Origin: Apostichopus californicus
Lineage: Eukaryota; Echinodermata; Holothuroidea; Aspidochirotida; Stichopodidae
DNA length: 24,053 bases
Assembly: GCA_020650975.1 (NCBI GenBank)
Contig: JAIPMN010049673.1
Coordinates: 1-24,053, forward strand
Direction of reading: 5' to 3'
The notes under the pieces were generated by a model. It ran no database searches. It was not told the DNA's origin and saw only the letters and a program-made list of their open reading frames with translations. The translations under genes and the position numbers were made by a program. Positions 1-10,256 of this stretch are shown here, piece after piece (within the stretch, counting starts at the first letter, position 1; each line of letters opens with the position of its first letter).

Positions 1-686
1 AACTACTAGTGTTCCACTAGTCTCAACTAGTCTCAACATATTCCGCTCTGTCCATCGGACATAGAGCACTCTGCGTCAAGATAGACGCCAACCAACTCTA
101 TATATATATTGATATATATATATATTGATATATTGATATATTGATATATTGATATATTGATATATTGATATATTTCTTACATGCAGGCAGAAAAGGTGTT
201 TCTTCAGTCATTGAGGACTTCGTATTAAGCGGACGTTCACCCTTATCCATTCCGACTTCCATTTTTCCATTCCTTCATATTGTTATTTTTAACGATAAAA
301 TAAGGTTAAGAGGTATGTGTTAATTAAATCTGCGACGAATTGGGTGTAGGCTAGCTTTAAAATATACTAACAATTTAACAACACTAGAAAGTATCAGTAA
401 CATACTTAGTAATTTAAATCATAGTAAGTGTTTTGTGAGCTTAAGAAACTCGGTGTGATGCTATAAACGTGAAGCATTCGTTGAAAACAAAATCAGCATT
501 AACTTTTTTAACTCGGACTAGTTTCACATAAAATATTGTATTTCGAAGATAGTTATAATCAAAGTATTCTAAGAGTGTAGAGTGTATATCAGCTTCTCTG
601 CGTTTATAAAACAGATGCTGTGCCATTTCATGGTCTATCACTTAGTCTTCTAAAAGTGTATACCCTTCTTTGTGCTTTTTTAACAG
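1..686. other. Non-coding, probable intron upstream of first visible death-domain exon
   Basis: No exon is supported here apart from a possible 72-nt upstream extension starting at 615. The stretch holds a short direct repeat of ACTAGTCTCAA near 18-36, the 8-bp microsatellite, and a degraded second copy of the start of the next exon (about 611-650). The minus-strand open frame at 441-641 looks like chance: its composition is unremarkable and no splice or domain signal supports it. Confidence 0.5.
99..174. repeat. AT-rich microsatellite, (ATATTGAT)n
   Basis: A run of TA dinucleotides passes into about six near-perfect tandem copies of the 8-bp unit ATATTGAT. It lies upstream of the first visible exon, probably in an intron of the death-domain gene. 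A simple length-variable repeat with no sign of coding. Confidence 0.9.
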
Positions 687-783
687 GTGCTGAGCCCTTT
701 CCTGGTCTATCACTGAGTGAATTTGAGACAAAGTTGCGTGCTCAGGAACGTCTTGAAAGACCATTTAACACACCTGCTGAACT
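687..783 (+). CDS. Death-domain protein, internal exon (N-terminal part of death domain)
   Basis: The acceptor is a T-rich tract plus TTAACAG ending at 686, and the donor is GTGAGT at 784. Only one frame is open (two bases finish the previous codon). It reads AEPFPGLSLSEFETKLRAQE and then RLERPFNTPAE, with two bases left over. These CT bases join the first base of the next exon (A) to make Leu, so the phases agree exactly. The pattern Gly-Leu-Ser-x-x-Glu-Phe/Ile-Glu, followed by a charged helix and then Pro/Asn, is what helices 2 to 4 of a death domain look like (seen in TNF-receptor, UNC5 and NF-kB type proteins). Death domains are six-helix adaptor modules that pair with other death domains in apoptosis or innate signalling. 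The exons before this one lie outside the window. Confidence 0.75.
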
Positions 784-1230
784 GTGAGTATACTGGTAAA
801 ATGATTTAGATATTCCAACGCTGGTTGCAAACTTACGGCAAGGTATTTGAACATTTCCATGTACACAAATGAAGGTATTCTATGTGGAAATGAACACTTT
901 GAAGATGTTAAAAGATTTAGTCTACGGAAATCTATACTTTTGATGCACGATTCATAAAATTCAGCTTTTTGATCAAGTGATGTGGATGATAACATGGACC
1001 GGGAAAACGTGAAGTTTCTGAATTGAACAAACACATACCAAAAACAATTGAAATTGTTATACTCTATGCACATATTCTTTATCCACTCACCAGAAAAGTT
1101 ACCCCATTTCAGTTTTTCTTTCTCATTGTAACTGTCGCTTAGTTATCGTCTTAATTTGTTGCTTTTAACGCGTAAACCTAGCTATATTTAACTTAGTTCT
1201 GAAATTGGTTTATATCTACTTAACCTACAG

Positions 1231-1336
1231 ATTTAGAGTCATACAGGGTTGTTGGGAACAGAGAGTATCTAAACGATCAACGATCACATCTCTGATCGAT
1301 AAACTACGAGCAGCTTCAACATCTGTTTTGAAACAG
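1231..1336 (+). CDS. Death-domain protein, internal exon (helices 4-6)
   Basis: The acceptor is ACCTACAG (ends 1230) and the donor is CAG|GTAAAA at 1337. After one base that completes the split Leu codon it reads FRVIQGCWEQRVSKRSTITS and then LIDKLRAASTSVLKQ, ending in phase 0. The core is Trp, seven residues, Thr-Ile, two residues, Leu-Ile, then Leu-Arg and a late Leu. That is the classic death-domain pattern (W..R......AT...L...L......A..L), with the conserved tryptophan in helix 5. The 5' phase matches exon 687-783 and the 3' phase matches exon 2977-3294. The open frame continues into the intron past the donor (to 1444), but that part is Lys/Arg-rich and is probably not translated. Confidence 0.8.
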
Positions 1337-2976
1337 GTAAAAATAAAGGAGAGAAGAAACTACGAGCATACTACTTATTTACTGCATAAAAGGCGCTGTA
1401 TACGTAAATATGTAAAAGTTAAAAAGCAGGAATTTCGATCCTAGCATGGTTTTCTTCATGAGGCTTCATGAAACGATAACAAACTGCTAAAGACACAGGT
1501 AAATTATAACTATGATCATGTTAAACTTACTCCAACAGTCTGTTATACATCAGATCCCAACTGACATCAGTTGTCGTTGTATATCAATGTAGCTCTCAAA
1601 GACTCATTGTTTTGACTACACTGTATCCGTCAGCTATCAAGTTAAGGCTAAGCAGTGAAATATTGCAAACTAAGTTTGAGAAAAATTGCATAATTGACAT
1701 AATTGCACAATTGCATAATTGACGAGATTCCAAAAATGAGCAAATTCTCGTCATGCAGAAGAAAAATCCTCAACCACTTCCAAAACTCAATGATCATGGT
1801 TGAAATATCATGTGATAACTAAAAGCACCTACTAAGTTTTAGTCGATCTACAGTAACAGTATAACTGACCCATCAACATCTAAGTATGATATTTATTATT
1901 TCAGCTTCAAAACTGTATGACCATGATATGTTATTACCCGCATTACTTTTTATGTGTTCATAATTGATGACTTTGGTGCTGTATTTAGGTAGTAATTGTG
2001 GTTCACAGGAGGGTCACTTGTGAACCCCAAATGTCCATACGAAAAAATGTATGGTTTCACTAGTCGGTTTGTCTGATAACCTTTTGAATTCCATCTTACC
2101 TACACTTCAGTACTATAACTATTTGTTCATTGTTGTGGAGATGACGAGACCGCAGGAGACTCACGTTAAAAATGTACTTGCAATCCTTGGAAATCCTATA
2201 CAATTTGAAATTTACTTAGATCAGGTTTTTTAGGTCACTTCCTTTCTCAATGTACGTCATCACATATTTATTAATATAAACTTTGTTCCATATATTTACG
2301 TAGTTATTAAACAAATACATGAAATGAAATAAATACTGCTCAATAGAATTCAAATTTCTAATGCAACTTGAATGATGGTGTTTCCTTGTTACTCGTATCA
2401 CGTTACTTCGATACGAGTTACCAGGGATACTTTTGCTCTTCTACTAAAGTATCAACTTGTAAACAGAATAGTTAACCTTTCTGAAGATGGTAAAACCTAC
2501 AACAGAAGTGAGTCTAAGCTATGCGAAAAGTAGTCATAATATGCTTGTGGGTTTTTTTGTTTTTTTTTGGCTGAAACAGCCGATTCACACAGAGGTTACA
2601 GTAACTACAGTACTATATTATTCGTAAAGTGTTGTACCACAGTAAAAATGCTGAATTGTGCTGACAAACTTGGTAAATGGGTAGCATGTGCTATTAGGTT
2701 TACAGTAAGAACTGATGATATGTGAGATCCCAACAACTGGATTTGATGGAATTACACATATCGTTAGTTCTTACCTTAATCCTAATAGCACATGCTACCG
2801 ATTTAAGCACGGTCCAGTTTTCACTTTGGTACAAAACTTTAAGATTTACAGTAATAACTGAGTTCTCTGTGTGTATCGTGTGGCTGAGAATGGAAAGGGC
2901 TTAAGATTTAGCTATTTTTTGGTTTGTCCTTGTTGTACTTCGCTGATTTACTTACTTATGATATTTTTATTTTCAG
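1337..2976 (+). other. Intron of the death-domain gene
   Basis: This 1.64-kb intron runs from GTAAAA to TTTTCAG. It contains no further exon that I can support. Its notable content is the long inverted repeat at 2586-2873. Short open frames at 2051-2233, 2216-2401, 2722-2904 and 2871-3062 are chance readings; two of them overlap the palindrome. Confidence 0.6.
2586..2873. repeat. Long imperfect inverted repeat (foldback/MITE-like element)
   Basis: The outer ends are CACACAGAG (2586-2594) and its exact reverse complement CTCTGTGTG (2865-2873). Pairing continues inward. AAAGTGTTGTACCACAG on the left matches the reverse complement of CTTTGGTACAAAACTTT on the right. A very well conserved inner arm at 2680-2725 (starting GGTAGCATGTGCTATTAGG) pairs with 2754-2799. 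The arms are about 130-145 nt with a central loop of about 28 nt, and no open frame accounts for them. Such palindromes are typical of non-autonomous foldback DNA transposons. A hairpin-forming precursor RNA is another possibility. Target-site duplications are not obvious. Confidence 0.75.
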
Positions 2977-3294
2977 ATAGAGGATGGAAATATCGCACTG
3001 GATGGCCAAGTGCGACTAACACCCGTTTTGTTAGATCAAGACAGAGAAGAATCAAATGCTAATGAGACTGTGTGTGAGACAATGAATTTTGAATGCATAA
3101 ACGATGGCAGCACATTAGAGGCGACTGATTGTTTTCAGCACGCCGCTCAAATTCACTACAACCAATCAGAAATGGTACTGGCGGAACCACCTTCTGAGCG
3201 TTGCATAGGAGAGTTGTATGAAAGAACTATGCATACGTCATCACTGTATGCAAGATCATTGCTAGAGATCGGCGGATTAAGTACGGAAACTTGA
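2977..3294 (+). CDS. Death-domain protein, terminal exon
   Basis: The acceptor is ATTTTTATTTTCAG ending at 2976, entered in phase 0, which matches the donor at 1336. The frame is open for 105 codons to TGA at 3292-3294. It begins IEDGNIALDGQVRLTPVLLD, finishing the last death-domain helix, and continues as an acidic, Cys-containing tail (ETVCETMNFECIND and later ERCIGELYERT) with no recognised domain. The frame starts at the acceptor, well before the first internal GTG/ATG, which confirms this is a continuing exon and not a free-standing gene. No canonical AATAAA was seen in the next 100 bases, only AATAATA-type variants. Together the three exons encode at least 170 residues of the C-terminus. 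Confidence 0.8.
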   Translation: MEDGNIALDGQVRLTPVLLDQDREESNANETVCETMNFECINDGSTLEATDCFQHAAQIHYNQSEMVLAEPPSERCIGELYERTMHTSSLYARSLLEIGGLSTET

Positions 3295-4079
3295 TTGATA
3301 AAAGACGACGAATAGTTTATATTCAATAGAACAAGTGTCGTTATTAATAATAAGTTTAATAATAATACATTTATGTAGCGCTAAATACAACACTGGAAGA
3401 GCAACGATATAAAGCGCTTTACAAGAACAGTTACGTTTACACTATTACATATTAAGAAAAGGTCTAATTAAAAAGAAGCATCTCTAACTTGGACTTGAAA
3501 CTTACGACAGAATTTGAATTTCTTAAAGGGTGCGAGTTCCAATGAACACTGAACCGAATTTGCAGAGACAATGATCGTTGTAAGATCGCAGTCGAGTATT
3601 TGGAATTGATGTCCAAACTACGGAGTCGTATAGATGGTTGACGGGGATGCAAGACATTATTTATATAAGAAGGAGAGCTCGTAGTAAAGGCACGGTAAAT
3701 ATGCCTAGAGCACGGTCAATAATAAGAAGTGCCTTAAAATAACTCTCTGATCTTTGGACAACCAGTGAAGTTGGTAGAGTATGGGACTTATAGTTAAATG
3801 TTTAGGCGTCCTAGTTATTAGTCTATCAGCTGGAGTATGAATACGCTATAGTCTCAGTAATAAGACTTTTGTTAACCCACAAAGCAAGGAATTAAAATAG
3901 TCGAGTTTACTTGTAATGAATGCTTGAAAATTTAAATTAGAAAAAGCTTCCGGCTATATAGAAACCGGTTGCTATAAACTTTTCATTACAGCACTAAATA
4001 CAAATCCGCTAATGGATATCAAACGTGTATAAACAAAGTACACTCACCGTTTCCATGATAACATCAGTGTAAGTAAACT
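3295..4079. other. Intergenic between convergent death-domain loci
   Basis: This stretch holds the 3' ends of two converging genes, one plus-strand ending at 3294 and one minus-strand ending at 4080. The minus-strand open frame at 3464-3652 (62 residues) shows no domain and no splice support. I see no RNA gene or clear poly(A) signal on either strand. Confidence 0.5.
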
Positions 4080-4190
4080 TCACATTTCTGATAATTTCGC
4101 TGTACTTTGAGATGTAACATCATTTAAAAGACAACAAATCGTGGCTTCATCTTCACAGTCTTTTCCCCAGTTATCCAACAATTTGCATCC
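4080..4190 (-). CDS. Second death-domain protein, terminal exon (helices 4-6)
   Basis: On the minus strand the acceptor is TTCAATTTAG (AG at 4192-4191) and the frame is entered in phase 0. It reads GCKLLDNWGKDCEDEATICC and then LLNDVTSQSTAKLSEM, with TGA at 4082-4080. It aligns without gaps to the death-domain exon at 1231-1336: Trp, seven residues, Thr-Ile, two residues, Leu-Leu/Ile, then Ser-Thr and Leu at the same spacings. It ends just where a C-terminal death domain would end. The preceding half of the domain is not placed with confidence. Both nearby minus-strand exon candidates leave gaps, so this could be part of an intact gene with an unseen exon, or a decayed copy. Homology to a death domain is the secure part. 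Confidence 0.6.
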   Translation of the reverse strand, partial: GCKLLDNWGKDCEDEATICCLLNDVTSQSTAKLSEM

Positions 4191-4286
4191 CTAAATTGAA
4201 AGCTGATACTTAAGCTTCATCCATAACAAGTAATGTACATGACATCAACATTGATGAACTCATGTCCAGGTACAACTGTGACTTAC

Positions 4287-4384
4287 ATGAATGAACATGC
4301 TCTCTTCAGAAACAAAAGTATGTCACACGCGATAATATCCCTTAGCTTTATAACGAGATACTCGAAGCTCGTTCTCTCAGTCAT
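4287..4384 (-). CDS. Candidate first exon with death-effector-domain-like sequence
   Basis: On the minus strand an ATG at 4384-4382 opens a frame MTERTSFEYLVIKLRDIIAC followed by DILLFLKRACSF, ending at a strong donor GTAAGT (4286 downwards) in phase 2. The spacing of hydrophobic residues (F..L...LRDI....I..FLK) resembles helices 1 and 2 of a death effector domain, the fold at the start of FADD and caspase-8. A DED followed by a death domain would be FADD-like. Against this, its donor phase (2) does not fit the phase-0 acceptor of exon 4080-4190, and the direct join reads into a stop after about 22 codons. Either an exon is missing, the two belong to different transcripts, or the resemblance is chance. 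Confidence 0.3.
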
Positions 4385-4519
4385 AAGTGTGATAGACAGT
4401 GGCGAAGTTCACTTCGAGATGTACAGGAATCATCTGTGTTGTTTGAACAACAAATAGGCGAGCAAAGCGAACATGCTTCAACAATCTAATTGATAACAGT
4501 CCATACAGTTCTAACTCAC

Positions 4520-4570
4520 TCTAAGATATTTAGTAAGCTTTTCGGATGTAAACAAAGCCACCAAAACGTC
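4520..4570 (-). CDS. Weak exon candidate, 17 codons, phase 0 both ends
   Basis: On the minus strand CTACTAG (AG at 4572-4571) is followed by an open DVLVALFTSEKLTKYLR and a GTGAGT donor. It is phase 0 at both ends, so it could join directly to the death-domain exon at 4190-4080. It is very short, its polypyrimidine tract is poor, and it is too small to supply the missing half of the death domain. It is listed only because both splice sites and the phase agree. Confidence 0.15.
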
Positions 4571-7500
4571 CTAGTAGACAACCTTACGAGGCAGTTTGCG
4601 AATAGTTTGCTTAATTCTTAACAGTAAAAATATGTAACATCAGAGCTGACGTGTATCGAGCTTCACCTGGCGGTAAACAATAGGCGGTTACTCTCCGACC
4701 AGCAGCCTAATCATACTACTAAGCCGCGTTTATCCGTATTACAACAAATAACTGCCAATAACCTAAAGCTCCTATTCCAACTTGGATAGTTTAGGGAGGT
4801 CTCAACATAATTAGTGCTCAATCTATTCCAACCATTGCCAACCTCCCATTGTTCTGTAGGAAATTCCCGTCTCTGAGAGAAACTTTAAGTCTCTTAAAGA
4901 AACAGTCGTATCACCAATCCTGGAAAAAGGCGAATTCTAACAAAGATTCTTTGAAGGATTACAGACCTGAAGTTTTTCAATAGGGTTACAACAGCATCAT
5001 AACAATGAAACTTCGCTCGGAGAAGACATAATTTAATTTTACTTCCTCGGTGTTACAATACACCGGTGACTATATAAACATTGTGATACATATATTAATG
5101 TATGTTGGGTATCAGTTATGTGCCGTTTGGCCTCATGCTGTATCATTGTGTCATTGTAACAAATTAGTACACGATTGCACCGTTCATGCCTATATGAAAG
5201 TACTGAACAAGGGGCTGCTGGTTTCATATTTTTGTTAATGTGCTTTTTGTTTTGTGCGCATTAATATGAAAATAATTGATACGAAAGCAATAGTTATATA
5301 TTATAATACTAGACTTTGCCAGCACTCTACTTTGGATGGTATGTCGTTAAACATTTTGAGCTGAATAAAATTCGCAAGATTTATTTACGAGTCCGTATAT
5401 TCTACAAACTACAATCAAAATTTGCAAGACCCGTCTAACTGATAATGCGCCAATCAAACCTCTCTCTTTTGTTTACGACCGTAAGGCCTAGGACTACTTT
5501 CACACTTTCGTGGCTAGCCTGTGTTAGGTCCTTTGGCTTGAATAGTATTTTTCTCTCGGGCTTGCGAAATTGTGTCATTTCCTTCCAATCAAGGAATAAA
5601 CAGGTGTTTTCGGAGTTTCCTTCGTAGAATTGGGTGAAAAAGTGAACAATATGAGTATAGGACTGCGTTAAAATCTTAATCGGGCCGCATGTGTAGATTA
5701 TTTTGCTTACATTTGTGTAATGAACATGATCATATGGGCTGTCGCAGTGATTTTACGGAAAATCGTTCGCCCCATAAGGGCAACAGAAAATTAATTTCTT
5801 TCTTTCGATTGAGACAGCTTTTCTCCATTAAACCCACCTGGTCAGAGTGCATTTAGAATAAGAAAAATTCAATCTACTTCGGAAGTTTGTTTTCCGAAAT
5901 TCTTCAGCAAACTGGTATTGTGAGAGAACAGTATCAAACAAATCTCTTTATGTCAAACTGCTGGCCAATGTACAAGTTCATTGCCTTAGCATCGATTGAT
6001 TGAATATTAAAGTGAACAATGGTTACACATACTTTCGCTCTCGCTGTGATGTTTTTCATGGTTGTTCATACTTCCTTGTGTTAGTCACGGTCACAGCTAA
6101 TACTTTATATTTGAGTGATGAAGTCGTTTTAAATTCCATTTAAAACCACGACTTTGGTCGAGATATTCATAATGTTGACTAAATCGATAATAATGTAAAG
6201 GTACACATTTCTCAGAGCCCTAAAATGTACTGGCAAAGCGAGGACTCAATCATACCGAAGAAAAACAACTGGATAGTTGTAAGGTTAATTTAGATGTAAG
6301 TCACTAACTTCAAACTCATATATCGAACTAAAACATGCAGTGGAAGAAAAATACCTTGTGTCTCATTAAGAAAGTGAAGCGTTGTCTGAATTGGTTTTGA
6401 TACTTTGGATATTATTGAAATAAATGTCTATGAAAAGTTACTGGTCAATTTTCACTTCGATTACAGAGAGAATTGCGAAGATTTTCTGGTCATAATAGGA
6501 TATATAAGGCTACATATGACCAAGCAAAAGTGTCTGCTAAGATTTTGTCAGATTTTGTCAGACTTTGTCAAACATCAGATAGCCGCTAAAAATCAGAAGC
6601 ACTGGGATGTTGTTAACTGCAATCTCATTTTATTATCTCTTGACATTCCTTGGCACGGGTTTACTATCGAAAGTACTACTTGAATGAAAACTGTAATTGA
6701 AAATTACTTTCTTTAAACACCGGCTAGGTATCGATTGAGTTCATCCTGGAATTTCTTGAAAACCTAAAAATGCTCTTGATCAAGATTGAAGTGTTCCATT
6801 ATAACATTCACATGATGTCGACCGTCTCTCGTGGGAAATAATTGCATACACAATGCATGTAAAAGTAAAAGTTACGCTGTTTTAAAATGACTGCTTGCTT
6901 TATACATTATGTCTAGCAATAAAAATTGTCATTGTTATACTTAAGAATAAGGTTGATCTAACCTGCTACTGCCTCAAAGAGAAATAATACATTAATAGCG
7001 ACAAACACAGCATTACCGCATGATCTGTATAACTGGACGTGCGACAATATACTATAGTGATCTCTTATTTAATATTCCTGTTGTAGACAATGTAATACTA
7101 TCCCTAAAAAGTAAATATTTAACACAGTTGCACGAAAATGTACTCCCTAAAATCGCATTCCTAACTCGAGATATGGTTAGTCAATTATCTTTCTTTAAGC
7201 TTTTCCTCTCTCCCTGAAGTGGATCACAGAATGTGGTTTGCAGTTTTCTATTGTTACCTATTTGCTTATTTTTAGTAATAAGATGATGCATTTACAGTGT
7301 TTGTAATAGTTTTTCGTGTGCAAAATCTCCTCAGACTGCAACGTTTAGTGCGAATATTAGTTTTCTCATTGGAAAAATGTATAACTATAATAAAGAATGA
7401 AGGAACAAAGATATATAAACGAAAATGAGATGAAGACATAATTCACAAAATTATTCCTCCAACTGGGGTCATGTTAGATTTTTCAGGGAGAATTGATTTT

Positions 7501-8479
7501 AGACTGCAATATTTCTGTAAGGTAATTCAATTTGTAATATAATGAAGATACCTGTAATTTTATAAACTCAACTAATAATTCCTTACTTGTAAATTGATAC
7601 ACGGTAGACTAATACATAAGAAGCTCGCATTTCGCCTTATTTGTTACTATCATTAGCTAACCATGGTCGTCAATGAATCAAATACCAACTACTTTTATCA
7701 TCTTTTGATATCACAATCCCTCTAAGGAAAACCACATAGGTGCATGTTATGTGATCATATCAGTCACTTTTGATAAGATCGACTTAATGTGACGTGGTTC
7801 ATTAATTTGAGATCAATTGTTTACATACGGTTGAAAATATATTATCCATCTAACGAGCAACATGTACCAGATATCATAGTGGCAAAATTTCCAAAGAATG
7901 TCATGAATTTCATTGAATGTCTGCATTGCTTATATTATACGATAAGGCAATAAAGAGAAATGTAAGCTTATTAGCAACAATCATTACTAAAATTGCGCGA
8001 ACGACATTATTGTCTTCTTTTCGACCAGTAGACTAAGTAAGCATCAACATCTATGGTCATTAAGAACTTCATGTTGTTAAATTCATCAATATGATTTCTT
8101 TTCACAAACAGTAGATCGTTCGTGACGTTATTTAAATCGACTTTACTGTGGGATCTTTCTTTATTCCCATTCATTCGCAATAATACTGTTCCAGTGTCCA
8201 TAATTACTGCACAGGTAACTGTTGCGCAGGACTACGTTCTTTCGTTTTCACTTCCCTAAAAGGCAGTACACAGTCAGCACAAATTTAAAACAGTTTTGAA
8301 AGTTTCCTATAGTGGTTCATTACAATGAGTACAGGAATTCAACAAACTACAAGAGTGAGGAATGAAACATTTGTTCATCTAGTTATTTAAGCCTGATTAT
8401 TTAATGATCATATCTGCCATATTTCCATCCCTGTTTGAGCAAGCTTTGTCAAGCAACAACAAAGTTATTTAAAATCTCT
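4571..8479. other. Intergenic region, about 3.9 kb
   Basis: I see no gene with adequate support. The content is AT-rich unique sequence with many short chance frames on both strands. Items worth noting are the minus-strand open stretch at 5435-5752, an 11-bp tandem repeat (GATTTTGTCA-type, three copies, about 6540-6573), and T-rich tracts. The plus-strand 92-codon frame at 6405-6683 includes that repeat and shows no recognisable domain. The segment just before 8480 should contain the promoter of the Ig receptor, but I find no convincing TATA box or initiator; TTATTTAAG near 8384 is only a weak candidate. Confidence 0.5.
5435..5752 (-). other. Open stop-to-stop stretch, possible exon of unknown gene
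   Basis: The minus strand is open from below the TAA at 5755-5753 to a TAG at 5437-5435 (106 codons). Inside it, TTTTAACGCAG forms a possible acceptor (AG at 5664-5663), giving an exon 5662-5435 of 75 residues plus a stop. It contains the segments FLDWKEMTQFRKPERKILF and KPKDLTQASHESVKVVLG. The composition is balanced and hydrophilic. I recognise no family. In AT-rich DNA a few open stretches of this length are expected by chance in a window this size. Confidence 0.2.
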
Positions 8480-8561
8480 ATGGAATATTTAAGGAAATCT
8501 TCCTTCCCTCATGTGTGGATAGTCATGATGTGTATTATCAACGCAAATGGAACAATATCAG
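8480..8561 (+). CDS. Ig receptor exon 1: start codon and signal peptide
   Basis: The ATG at 8480 opens MEYLRKSSFPHVWIVMMCII and then NANGTIS, ending in one base (G) before GTAGGC. A basic N-region is followed by a short hydrophobic core (VWIVMMCII) and small/polar residues, as in a cleavable signal peptide. The phase-1 donor matches the phase-1 acceptor of the first Ig exon (G plus AA gives Glu). A signal-peptide exon ending in phase 1 is usual in Ig-superfamily genes. No other in-frame ATG competes as the start. Confidence 0.75.
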
Positions 8562-9012
8562 GTAGGCTCACTTTCCGTTTTAATGTAACCTTGTATACCA
8601 TATAGAAAATAAGCCTTTGGATGACGTTTATTGGGAGATTGTTGGTGGTACCTTGTATGAAGAACAAATTATCTCTATTAAGCGGTAGATTCATATTTGG
8701 CTACTAAACTTCTTTTCTCTAAAATGTTGGAGAATTTGGTTTATATGGGTTGTGCCCTATGCTCTTGCTCTATGAGGCTGTATCATATTAATGTCTGACA
8801 TAACAAATAGCAGATTACTAAATCTCTTATCCAGTTTATTTATTCATGGTACTTGTCTATCTTTGTGAAGTATTTAGCTCGTTAGCAGTAATCCATGTAG
8901 CAGTATCTTTAATTAATATTAGGAAAAGGCTCTGTTTTAGTAAGTGTATTTAACTTAGAAAACCGTTTATAAGATTCTTACAATATCTCATTTCTGTTAT
9001 TTAAATATTTAG

Positions 9013-9303
9013 AAACTACCAAAAACGTTGAGCTTCATTTGTCGCGTTGCGTTATCGTCGAAAAGGAAATTTCAGATAGTGTTATTTTTGAATGCCAAAC
9101 TACTAATATCGATGGATCAACATGGTCCCTGGAAGAAGAAGAACTTTTTGCAGGAAAAATGCGAATAACCGACAGAGAAAACAATGCTGTTTTGGAGAGG
9201 CAATATTCATTAGAACTGAATGAGATAACTTTTAAGGATGAAGGCCGTTACACATGCAAATATCTACGTGAAATCATTTCGGAGTATTGTCTTGCAGTTT
9301 TAG
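9013..9303 (+). CDS. Ig receptor exon 2: first Ig-like domain
   Basis: The acceptor is TTTAAATATTTAG and the donor GTAAGA at 9304, with phase 1 at both ends. The domain shows the first Cys in SVIFECQTT, a Trp in STWSLEEEE, and the textbook second-Cys motif ITFKDEGRYTCKY (D-x-G-x-Y-x-C). This is the best conserved of the five Ig folds and probably V or I type. One exon per Ig domain with symmetric phase 1-1 introns is the arrangement that allows domain shuffling. Confidence 0.85.
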
Positions 9304-10256
9304 GTAAGACTTATATACCATCATATTGAAATTTTTGTCATAGAATCTGTTTGAAAAATTACACCAAGTTAATTAGATTTGAATTATATGCAATTATAGT
9401 GAAACGTTTGACTACTATTATACCTGTTTACCTCATCGAGTGATTGCGATATCCTATCTTAAATTTCAAGGAACTAACGGGGAAAATCATTGTTAAGTCA
9501 TCAGCTGTACTAATTTAAACCATTAAGCGTTAGATCTCTTCAACAAGGATTTTTGTCAACAAATCCCATAGCGGTTGCGTTTTTTTTTAAGTGTCGTCTA
9601 ATGTATCATGTGACTATAAATATTAACTCCAGGGAAATAACACAGACGAAAGTCAACAAAACAATAAAGAAATGTCTCCGGTACATTTGGCTTTTAGACT
9701 GTCACTGTCGGCACTTACTACCAAAATGATATTTTTTCTTACAAAAACATCTAACTTTTTAAGCCGATGTAAATATTGTTATTATAATTGTTTAGTAAAT
9801 GTACAGATATATTTTATATTTTAATTCCACGTTTACGATATTTGTAAAAAAAATCGAATCACAACATAATTGGAGTTACCATTTCCATCAAATATTGCTT
9901 TAGATTCTCCATCAGTTGCTGTTTTACCGATTTTCTTTGGTTGGTTTAGTCGCAATTGAATGTGGACCGCTTTAAAGTAATCTCGCAAAATGTATTTACT
10001 ATCTTAGAGTGTGTTTCTTTTACAGTTACTGCCTTGATGTGCTGTTCGCAAATAGGCACTTTTCCAAACAATACTGGATACCTTAGCATCTTGCTTTATA
10101 TATTTTTATATTAAAATGGACTGCTGTTTGTCTCCTCAATCTAATGCCAATATTTGATTTTCTTACGAGACCAGATTAATTAACTTGACATGGTATTTTG
10201 TGCACAGCTTTCTCGTAAATAACAAAGTTATCTCTTTCTCGTTCATTACTTTGTAG

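Noticed and set aside
1205-1444. 79-codon ATG frame taken as a complete small gene
   Set aside because: The coding part is the spliced exon 1231-1336. The sequence before the acceptor and after the GTAAAA donor is intronic.
6405-6683. 92-codon plus-strand open frame
   Set aside because: No recognisable domain, includes an 11-bp tandem repeat, no splice or promoter support.
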